Assembly (NCBI GenBank): GCA_015231755.1
Contig: JADGAZ010000024.1
Coordinates: forward strand, 1 to 64,000
Direction of reading: 5' to 3'
From: Magnetococcales bacterium
Lineage (GTDB): Bacteria > Pseudomonadota > Magnetococcia > Magnetococcales > Magnetaquicoccaceae
DNA: 64,000 bases
Shown: in pieces, positions 43,455 through 50,218 of the stretch
Position numbering within the stretch: the first letter of the stretch is position 1
How the letters are laid out: each line of letters opens with the position of its first letter
Notes under the pieces: generated by a model
Seen by the model: the letters and a program-made list of their open reading frames with translations, nothing else
Told to the model about the DNA's origin: nothing
Databases searched by the model: none
Program-made: the position numbers and the translations under genes

Positions 43455-44441
43455 ATGAAGGCCCATCCACCGACCACCAACCGGTCGCAATACGATACCA
43501 CCTTCAAGGATCTGTTCGAGCAGCCGCCCCAGCACCTGTTGCACCTTTTGATCGGTCGCCGGGCCGTGGGCCAACTGCCGGTGGAGTTCGCCTCCACGCA
43601 AAAACGCATTCCGGACTGCCTGTTTCTGCTGGAAGACCAGGCGCTGTTCCACCTGGAATTGCAGGGCAACCCGGAACCGATGGAATGGCGCATGTTGATC
43701 TACCGCGCCTTGATCCGGCAAAGATATCCGGAGAGTCCATTGTTCCAGAAGGTGCTTTATGTCGGCGAGAAAAAATGGCGCACCCGGGGTGTCATCGATG
43801 AACCGGATTTGTCGTTTCGTTTTGAGGTGGTGGATATTCGCGACATCGACTGTCGTGAACTGCTGGCCAGTCCGACGTTGGAGGAGAATATACTGGCGGT
43901 CTTGTGTCGCATGGATCAACCCCGCCGCACAATCCGCAAAATTTTGTTGCGCATCAGCGAACGGCCACCCAAGGCCCGCTCCGACGCCCTGACACGATTG
44001 TTGCTGCTCTCCCGACTGCGCAAACTGGAACACACCATTCAAACGGAGGCTACCGAGATGGCACTGACATTCAATGTGATGGAAAATGAAGTCCTGGGTC
44101 CCATGCTCCTGAAAGAACAACGACGACAAAACCAGAAAGCGCGTCAGGAAGGACGCCAAGAAGGACGCCAAGAAGGGCTCCAAAAAGGGCTCCAAGAAGG
44201 ACGCCAAGAAGGGCTCCAAAAAGGGCTCCAAGAAGGACGCCACACAGGACTCAAAGAAGGGCTCCAAGAAGGACGCCGAGAAGCGGCGGTATCGATTCTG
44301 TTGCGCCAGATGAGGCGACGTTATGGTCTGGTGCCGGAGTGGGCGGCGCAACAGGTCGAACAGGCGGATCTGGAGCGTCTGCACGACTGGAGCGAACGCA
44401 TTCTGGATGCCGAATCCCTGGAAGTATTGCTGACCAAATGA
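43455..44441 (+). CDS. Rpn/PD-(D/E)XK nuclease-family protein with C-terminal QEG repeats
   Basis: The 328-residue protein resembles the Rpn (recombination-promoting nuclease, formerly transposase_31) group. The N-terminal PYD-like segment is SQYDTTFKDLFEQP, and the nuclease core pattern is RIPDCLFLLE followed by FHLELQGNPE, giving an Asp...Glu-x-Gln site. Residues about 232-276 consist of tandem four-residue units QEGR/QEGL/QKGL, common at the C-terminus of this family. A helical tail ends the protein. Rpn proteins are DNA endonucleases that stimulate recombination, and some act as phage-defence toxins. It is divergent from the solute-binding protein gene and 43 bases before leuS. The ribosome-binding site is weak. 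Confidence 0.8.
   Translation: MKAHPPTTNRSQYDTTFKDLFEQPPQHLLHLLIGRRAVGQLPVEFASTQKRIPDCLFLLEDQALFHLELQGNPEPMEWRMLIYRALIRQRYPESPLFQKVLYVGEKKWRTRGVIDEPDLSFRFEVVDIRDIDCRELLASPTLEENILAVLCRMDQPRRTIRKILLRISERPPKARSDALTRLLLLSRLRKLEHTIQTEATEMALTFNVMENEVLGPMLLKEQRRQNQKARQEGRQEGRQEGLQKGLQEGRQEGLQKGLQEGRHTGLKEGLQEGRREAAVSILLRQMRRRYGLVPEWAAQQVEQADLERLHDWSERILDAESLEVLLTK
44145..44280 (+). repeat. Tandem 12-bp/36-bp repeats inside the Rpn-like gene
   Basis: Units of 12 bases encode QEGR, QEGL and QKGL. The three form a 36-base higher-order unit present twice without a mismatch (44157-44192 and 44193-44228), with degenerate units on both sides. The array is in frame, so slippage would add or remove whole QxGx units. 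Confidence 0.95.
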
Positions 44442-44484
44442 CGGGTTGAAACCCGCGCCCTTGTCTTCGGATGGAATGGAAACG

Positions 44485-47076
44485 ATGAAAAAATACAATC
44501 CCCAAGCAGTGGAAGCCAAATGGCAACGGATCTGGGAGGAAGAGCAGAGCTTCCGGGCTGACGAAAACGGAAGCGGTGAAAAATTCTACCTTCTGGTGAT
44601 GTTTCCCTACCCTTCGGGGCGGATCCATATGGGGCATGTGCGCAACTACGCCATCGGCGACGCCATCGCCCGTCAGAAGCGGCTGCTGGGACACGCCGTG
44701 CTGCAACCCATGGGGTGGGACGCCTTCGGCATGCCGGCGGAAAATGCCGCCATCTCTCAAAAGAAACATCCCCAATCCTGGACCTACGACAACATCGCCG
44801 CCATGCGGCGGGAACTCAAGTCCATGGGACTAGCCTACGACTGGACGCGGGAGTTTGCCACCTGCGATCCGGATTACGCCCACTGGGAGCAGATGCTGTT
44901 TCTCAAGCTGTACGAAAAGGGACTCATCTACCGCAAGCAGTCCCTGGTCAACTGGGATCCGGTGGATCATACCGTGCTGGCCAACGAGCAGGTCATCGAC
45001 GGCAAGGGATGGCGCAGCGGCGCAACGGTGCAACGCAAAGAGCTGTCCCAATGGTTTCTCAAGATCACCCACTACGCGGATGAACTGCTGGCTGGAATCG
45101 ACACCCTCACGGGCTGGCCGGATACGGTGCGCACCATGCAGACCCACTGGATCGGCAAAAGCCACGGGGTGGAGTTCGCGTTCGCCATCGAGGGGGAAAG
45201 CGCCACCCTGCCGGTCTACACCACCCGCCCCGACACCATCATGGGGGTGACGTTTTGTTCCATCGCCCCGGAGCATCCCCTGGCCACCCAGGTGGCGGCC
45301 CGGGATCCGGCGGCCGAGGCCTTCATCCGGGAATGCCAACAGAGCGGCACCAGCGAAGAGACCCTGGAACGGCTGGAAAAAAAAGGATATCCCACCGGTC
45401 TGCTGGCCATCCATCCTCTGACCGGAGAGCAGATTCCCATCTTCATCGCCAACTTCGTGCTGATGAGCTACGGAACCGGCGCGGTGATGGCGGTACCGGC
45501 CCACGATCAACGGGATTTCGAGTTTGCCCGCTCCCATGGATTGCCCATCCGGGTGGTGATTCAGCCCGCCGGGACGACCCTTGATCCGGCCACCATGAAC
45601 GAAGCCTACACCGGCCCCGGCATCCTGACCGCCTCCGGCCCCTTCAACGGTCTGGACAACGAAACCGCCAAAAAACAGGTGGCGGAACGTTTCGCCTCTC
45701 TGGGGATCGGTCAAGCCAAAATCCAGTACCGGTTGCGGGACTGGGGCATCTCCCGGCAACGTTACTGGGGCAATCCGATTCCCTTCATCCACTGTCCCCA
45801 CTGCGGCGTGGTGCCGGTGCCGGTCCCGGATCTGCCGGTACGGCTGCCGGAGGATGTGCTGGAGTTGTTCGGTCAGCCGGGCAACCCTCTGGACCGCCAT
45901 CCCACCTGGAAAACCGTCTCCTGCCCGGTGTGCCGGGAGCCGGCCCGACGGGAAACCGACACCATGGACACCTTCATGGAGTCGTCGTGGTATTTTCTGC
46001 GTTACTGCTCTCCGGATCTGAAAACCGCTCCCCTGGACCGGGAGCGGGTGGATCACTGGATGCCGGTGGATCAATATGTCGGCGGAGTGGAACACGCGGT
46101 CCTGCATCTTTTGTACGCGCGCTTCTTTCACAAGGCGCTGCGGGATGTGGATCAGGTGGGCTGCGACGAACCGTTCACCCGTCTGCTGACCCAGGGCATG
46201 GTGCGCAAGGATACCCACCGCTGCCCGCAACACGGCTGGCGCTATCCTTATGAAAGCACGGAACGAGACGGCAAACTGCTCTGCGCCGACTGCGGATCGC
46301 CCATCCAGGTGGGCCGCAACGAAAAGATGTCCAAAAGCAAACACAACGTGGTGGATCCCAACGAGATCATCCAGGGATACGGGGCGGATACCGCCCGCGT
46401 CTTCATGCTGTTCGCGGCCCCGCCGGAACAGGATCTGGAGTGGAGCGACACCGGAGTGGACGGGGCGTGGCGTTTTCTCAACCGGTTGTGGCGTCTGGTC
46501 CATCAGATCGTCGAACGGACTCCCGGCGCGGCGGCGGCTTGCTCCATGCCGGAGGCTCCCGCCTTGCGGACGCTGCGGGGCAAGACCCACGAAACCATCG
46601 ACAAGCTGACCCGGGACATGACCCGCCATCAGTTCAACACCGCCATTTCGGCAGTCATGGAGCTGATCAACGCGGCCAGCGCCCATTTGAATCAGGCGCA
46701 AACCGAGGTGTTGAGCGGCGAGGAGGCGGCCACCCTGCGGGAGCTGGCGGAAACCGTGGTGGTGGTGATGAATCCCTTTGCCCCCCACATCACGGCGGAG
46801 TTGTGGCAAGAGGCGCTCGGCATGCCGGACCGGCTGCACGCGGCCCGCTGGCCCCAGGCCGATCCCGCGGCTTTGGTACGGGCGGAGCTGACGGTGGTGG
46901 TGCAGGTCAACGGCAAGCTCCGAGCGCGGATCACCGTGCCCGCCGACGCCCCGGCGGCCATGCAGGAGCAGATGGCCCTGAACGACGCCAACATTCAGCA
47001 GCATCTGGCGGACAAGAGCGTGGTCAAGATGGTGACCATTCCTGGCAAACTGGTCAACATCGTGGTCCGTTCGTAA
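44485..47076 (+). CDS. leuS: Leucyl-tRNA synthetase
   Basis: LeuS charges tRNA-Leu. The 863-residue class I synthetase has the HIGH-type motif in PYPSGRIHMGHVRNY, the editing (CP1) domain with TTRPDTIMGVTF and GTGAVMAVPAHDQRD, a zinc-binding Cys set (CPHCGVV and CPVC), and the KMSKS loop as EKMSKSKHN. The C-terminal anticodon-binding domain ends VNGKLRARITVPAD. The start at 44485 fits the family N-terminus (KKYNPQAVEAKWQ); an upstream in-frame ATG at 44476 is also possible. The lptE-like gene follows after 36 bases, a common order in proteobacteria. Confidence 0.97.
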   Translation: MKKYNPQAVEAKWQRIWEEEQSFRADENGSGEKFYLLVMFPYPSGRIHMGHVRNYAIGDAIARQKRLLGHAVLQPMGWDAFGMPAENAAISQKKHPQSWTYDNIAAMRRELKSMGLAYDWTREFATCDPDYAHWEQMLFLKLYEKGLIYRKQSLVNWDPVDHTVLANEQVIDGKGWRSGATVQRKELSQWFLKITHYADELLAGIDTLTGWPDTVRTMQTHWIGKSHGVEFAFAIEGESATLPVYTTRPDTIMGVTFCSIAPEHPLATQVAARDPAAEAFIRECQQSGTSEETLERLEKKGYPTGLLAIHPLTGEQIPIFIANFVLMSYGTGAVMAVPAHDQRDFEFARSHGLPIRVVIQPAGTTLDPATMNEAYTGPGILTASGPFNGLDNETAKKQVAERFASLGIGQAKIQYRLRDWGISRQRYWGNPIPFIHCPHCGVVPVPVPDLPVRLPEDVLELFGQPGNPLDRHPTWKTVSCPVCREPARRETDTMDTFMESSWYFLRYCSPDLKTAPLDRERVDHWMPVDQYVGGVEHAVLHLLYARFFHKALRDVDQVGCDEPFTRLLTQGMVRKDTHRCPQHGWRYPYESTERDGKLLCADCGSPIQVGRNEKMSKSKHNVVDPNEIIQGYGADTARVFMLFAAPPEQDLEWSDTGVDGAWRFLNRLWRLVHQIVERTPGAAAACSMPEAPALRTLRGKTHETIDKLTRDMTRHQFNTAISAVMELINAASAHLNQAQTEVLSGEEAATLRELAETVVVVMNPFAPHITAELWQEALGMPDRLHAARWPQADPAALVRAELTVVVQVNGKLRARITVPADAPAAMQEQMALNDANIQQHLADKSVVKMVTIPGKLVNIVVRS

Positions 47077-47112
47077 CATGACCCCCTTCCTCTTGACAAT
47101 CCGGGAGCGCCC

Positions 47113-47685
47113 ATGACCACCCATCGACTGATGACCCGTGCCGGCCTGAGCGGGGTGTTGCTGCTTTTGCTGGTCTCCGGCTGCGGCTATCGTTTTCCCG
47201 CCGACCGGATGTCCGACAACCAGGAACATGGCCGCTGGGGAAAGACGGTACTGACCGTCGAAGGGGTGCAAAAAGGGGTGCGAGCAGACGCGGTGCTGAC
47301 CCGCCTGCTCGACGAAATCCTGGTGACCCGGATGGGTCCCTTCGCCACCGGACGTTCGGTGACGGATCCCCGACGTTTGCGGGTGCGTCTGAATGCGATC
47401 ACCCGGGATCTGATCCTGGAGGACAGTTCCGGTCGCGCCAACCAGTATCGGGTGACCATCACCGCCCGTCCCGAACTGGAAGTGGATGGCAAGCCCCAGA
47501 AGCCGGGTTATCCTTTGGTCAAGGGAATGGCCACCTATTACGAACCCAGTTCCGGCACCGCCAGCCGCGCCGCCCGCATGCGCGCCGAAACCGAAGCCAT
47601 GAACCAGCTCGCCGACTCCCTGGTGGCGGTGCTGGCAGAGGATTTCCAACCCCGCCAGGAGCCGAAGACCAAACCGAACGAATGA
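47113..47685 (+). CDS. lptE: LptE-like outer-membrane lipoprotein
   Basis: The 190-residue protein has a lipoprotein signal peptide with the lipobox LVSGC (Cys about residue 24), followed by GYRFPADR, the usual start of LptE. LptE plugs the LptD barrel that inserts lipopolysaccharide in the outer membrane. Sequence conservation in this family is low; the assignment rests on the lipobox, the length and the position directly after leuS. The order leuS-lptE-holA is broken here because holA is at 7340. The Pro- and Lys-rich tail (PRQEPKTKPNE) is probably disordered. Confidence 0.75.
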   Translation: MTTHRLMTRAGLSGVLLLLLVSGCGYRFPADRMSDNQEHGRWGKTVLTVEGVQKGVRADAVLTRLLDEILVTRMGPFATGRSVTDPRRLRVRLNAITRDLILEDSSGRANQYRVTITARPELEVDGKPQKPGYPLVKGMATYYEPSSGTASRAARMRAETEAMNQLADSLVAVLAEDFQPRQEPKTKPNE

Positions 47686-48127
47686 CACCCATCCCGATCC
47701 GGGGCCGCATCACACGCCCCGGATCGGATCCTTCCCTGAAAAAAACGGGGTGTCGTAAAAATGGACAATCATTCACCCTGTTGCTTTCCCGGCAATGTGC
47801 CCACGCCATAATTCGCGGCATGACGACAAAGAACGCCACACACACCGCCCTTAACTCCGACTTAACAAAAAACACTCCAACATCGTTTCACACGGTTGAC
47901 TTTGCCAGCCTGTAACATTATCTTCCCTTTCGTGTTCAGGCACAGAGTTCCACTTTTAAAAAAATCGGATGCTGTCAGAACTTTCTGACGTTCATGCCGG
48001 TTTGATCGTTTGACTCTGATTGCAAGCCATCAAAAGAAATCATGCCTGTATCACACGAGCGGATCATCCATCCCTCAGTACAACACAACCCTATCACCCA
48101 TAAAAACCGTCAAGGAGATCCCAATTC
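47686..48127. other. Intergenic region between lptE and the Cys-rich secreted protein
   Basis: No gene is convincing in these 442 bases. A perfect 12-bp stem (47694-47705 with 47716-47727, ten-base loop) follows lptE. It lacks a T tract but may act as a terminator or RNA stabiliser. The right half is AT-rich and presumably carries the promoter of the next gene. Confidence 0.45.
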
Positions 48128-48403
48128 ATGAAAATGCTGCGCGCTGCAATGGTTCTTGGTGCCATGACCATGGCTTTGACTTTCGCCAGTGGATCGGCAA
48201 TGGCCGGTGCCGATGATGTGGCATGGGTGTCGAAGTGCATTAAAGACAACAATCGTGAAGGCCAATCCGAAGCGACCGTGGCCATCTATTGTTCCTGCAT
48301 GAACAATCAGATGTCGGAAGGCGAAACCCTCTCCATCACCGCGTGGGAGAAGTCGCATCCGAAAGAAATGGCCCAGTGCGAGAAGGAAGCGGGCTGGAAG
48401 TAA
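48128..48403 (+). CDS. Small secreted Cys-rich protein (tandem paralogue A)
   Basis: The 91-residue protein has a signal peptide with cleavage expected after GSAMA (about residue 26). The mature part of about 65 residues has four Cys: one in SKCIKDNNREGQ, two in the YCSC motif and one in AQCEKEAGWK. A conserved-looking LSITAWEKSHP lies between. The same 55-residue pattern recurs in the lipoprotein at 48558. I do not recognise the family. The Cys could form two disulphides or bind a metal in the periplasm. AAGGAGATC lies upstream of the ATG, and a strong terminator follows. Confidence 0.75.
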   Translation: MKMLRAAMVLGAMTMALTFASGSAMAGADDVAWVSKCIKDNNREGQSEATVAIYCSCMNNQMSEGETLSITAWEKSHPKEMAQCEKEAGWK

Positions 48404-48448
48404 GCCAGTCGCATCCACCGATCCTGGTGGATGCGCGCCTGATGCATC

Positions 48449-48489
48449 AAAAAAAGGGGGAACCGGACATGCGGCTCCCCTTTTTTTTT
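48449..48489 (+). terminator. Intrinsic terminator between the Cys-rich paralogues
   Basis: A7 followed by GGGG (48449-48459) pairs with CCCC and T9 (48477-48489), with a small inner stem CCG/CGG. It separates the two paralogous genes into different transcripts. Confidence 0.85.
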
Positions 48490-48557
48490 GATTCGACTCC
48501 CATGCAATTTTTGTTTATTATTCACGCTCCATTGACCCACGGTCCGGAGAGACAACC

Positions 48558-48929
48558 ATGAATAAAATCTTCCCTCTGCTGCTTGGCGCGCTCGTTCTGA
48601 CCGCAGGCTGCACCCAATACGACACCCCTCCACTGCGCCACGATCAAGCGCGCTACGAAAACGAAGGTCGCGTGCGGGGTGACCAACCACGGCGGGATCG
48701 TGACACGCCTCCCCCCGAAGTGCGGGAAAACCGCGCCAATGATCGCGCCCAGTACAAACAGTGCGTCCGGGAAAACAAACGGGAGGGACAACCCCGCAGA
48801 ACCGTGGAACTTTATTGCGAATGTGTGAGCGATAAAATGCCCGACAACGAAAGACGCTCCCTCAGCGCGTGGGAAAGCGCTCACCCCCATGTGGTGAGAG
48901 AGTGCGAAAAACGGGCGGGCTGGCGCTAA
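48558..48929 (+). CDS. Small Cys-rich lipoprotein (tandem paralogue B)
   Basis: The 123-residue protein has a lipoprotein signal (lipobox LTAGC, Cys about residue 18), then a disordered, Arg/Asp/Pro-rich linker of about 50 residues. The C-terminal domain is homologous to the protein at 48128: KQCVRENKREGQ, then YCEC, LSAWESAHP and RECEKRAGWR, with the same four Cys at the same spacing. The pair probably arose by tandem duplication, one staying soluble and one being tethered to the outer membrane. The gene begins 69 bases after the terminator of the first. Confidence 0.75.
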   Translation: MNKIFPLLLGALVLTAGCTQYDTPPLRHDQARYENEGRVRGDQPRRDRDTPPPEVRENRANDRAQYKQCVRENKREGQPRRTVELYCECVSDKMPDNERRSLSAWESAHPHVVRECEKRAGWR

Positions 48930-49070
48930 ATTCCGGATGGTTGGCAGGGGGCGCAGGGCCGGATCAGACGCGCCCCCCGCCCTGCCGGATCCGGTCCCGC
49001 ATCAATCCGCCACAGCCCCTCCCCGCTTCATGGTGTTTTAAAGCATTCCAGACGATTGCCAAGAGGTTCC

Positions 49071-49298
49071 ATGTTCCTGCTCCGACTGCTTCTGCTGCTG
49101 GCCACAGCCTACCTGTTCTATCGACTGGTCCGGAGCCTGCTGCCCCGTCCCCGGTCGCAGGAGTTGCCCCGGGGAGGATCCGCCACCCCGTTGGTGCGTT
49201 GCGCCCAATGCGCCACCCTGATTCCCCCCGACTCCGCCATCACCCGGGGAGAACGTCTGTTCTGCTCGGAGACCTGCCGCATCGCCTCCTCCCGGTAG
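49071..49298 (+). CDS. Small membrane-anchored zinc-ribbon-like protein (PP0621 type)
   Basis: The 75-residue protein has one N-terminal membrane segment (about 2-21), a basic and Pro-rich linker, and a C-terminal four-Cys motif: RCAQCATLIP and then LFCSETC. This is the layout of PP0621-like proteins, whose function is unknown to me. AGAGG precedes the ATG at 49071. It is convergent with the next gene and shares a bidirectional terminator with it. Confidence 0.72.
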   Translation: MFLLRLLLLLATAYLFYRLVRSLLPRPRSQELPRGGSATPLVRCAQCATLIPPDSAITRGERLFCSETCRIASSR

Positions 49299-49325
49299 CC
49301 GTTCGCTTTGCATCCGGTTTCATCC

Positions 49326-49372
49326 CCACAAAAAAACCGTGCCTTCCTTGGGAAGACACGGTTTTTTTGTGG
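49326..49372. terminator. Bidirectional intrinsic terminator
   Basis: Perfect 16-bp arms (49326-49341 and 49357-49372) carry A7/T7 runs on the outside. An additional inner stem (CTTCC/GGAAG) is separated from the arms by one mismatch. It lies between the ends of two convergent genes. Confidence 0.93.
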
Positions 49373-49391
49373 CCGATCACACAAACGGCGG

Positions 49392-49883
49392 TTACATCTC
49401 CCAGCGTCCATCCGAGCGACGGCAGGCGGTTTTCATCACGGTTTCGCGTCTGCCGTTGATCACCGAGGCGATCTCGGCCTGACGGCACTCCCGACCCTCG
49501 GACTGATAGACCGGTTGGGGGGTGACGGCGTATTCGGCGCGGGTATCGGGGTTGACCCAGGTGGTGGTCTGGCGGGACGGCACGGTCTCGAAGGCGTTGT
49601 TGAGTCTGGCCCGGTCGTTCTTGTCCATTTCGTTGCCGACGGTGTAGCCGATCACGCCACCGATGGCGGCACCGATCAGGGCGTTTTGTTCCTTGTTTTT
49701 GGAAGGACCAAGCAGACTGCCCGCCAATCCACCCCCCAGGGCGCCGATGCCGGCCCCCTGCTGCGCCCGGTTCTCCATGCATCCGGAGACCAGAGGCGTG
49801 ATCACAAGCGCGGCCAGAAGGGAAACAGACCACGAACGAACGCAACGACGAAAGCCGTGCTTGACAGAACAAGAGCTGGTCAT
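49392..49883 (-). CDS. Glycine-zipper outer-membrane lipoprotein (17-kDa surface antigen type)
   Basis: The 163-residue protein has a lipoprotein signal with lipobox LVSGC (Cys about residue 35), a glycine-zipper double hairpin (GAGIGALGGGLAGSLLG and LIGAAIGGVIGYTVGNEMD), and a C-terminal domain of about 70 residues with two Cys (GRECRQAEI and TACRR). This matches the Rickettsia 17-kDa antigen/SlyB-like group. Such proteins may bridge the outer membrane and peptidoglycan or help envelope stability. TTGGAGAA precedes the ATG. It is divergent from the GGDEF-EAL gene. Confidence 0.85.
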   Translation of the reverse strand: MTSSCSVKHGFRRCVRSWSVSLLAALVITPLVSGCMENRAQQGAGIGALGGGLAGSLLGPSKNKEQNALIGAAIGGVIGYTVGNEMDKNDRARLNNAFETVPSRQTTTWVNPDTRAEYAVTPQPVYQSEGRECRQAEIASVINGRRETVMKTACRRSDGRWEM

Positions 49884-50218
49884 GGAAGATTCTCCAAACG
49901 ATGAAATCGAGTCGGCACCTGAAGGGAAAGATCGTTTGATCTTGGGAATTATCGGAAATCATCCCGCAAACTCTTGCCAAAGTCAAACGAAATTTGTAAA
50001 AAACAGCAACGGTCGGTCAAGAGAAGCTCTTGAAATCCGAGACGAAATTGCATGACCCAATCAAAATAACTTGTCATGGACGATGACGGAATGTACATTC
50101 ATCAAATTGTCACACATGAACATTATTTTGGTTGTGAACGGTTTCTCCCATTCACGCTCTGGCATGGCCCGCAAGCCGCACCACGGGGCGCACCTGTCTC
50201 AAGGTTGACCAAAAACCC
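49884..50218. other. Intergenic region between divergent genes
   Basis: These 335 bases separate the glycine-zipper lipoprotein from the GGDEF-EAL gene. The right part is AT-rich and holds the candidate promoter at 50071-50099. No additional gene was seen. Confidence 0.5.
50071..50099 (+). promoter_or_regulatory. Candidate promoter of the GGDEF-EAL gene
   Basis: TTGTCA at 50071-50076 and TACATT at 50094-50099 are 17 bases apart, about 120 bases before the start codon. A second TTGTCA stands at 50107-50112 without a good partner. Confidence 0.35.

Noticed and set aside
44145-44280. Short regular repeats that could suggest a CRISPR array
   Set aside because: Units are 12 bases with no spacers and are in frame within the Rpn-like gene; they encode QxGx repeats.
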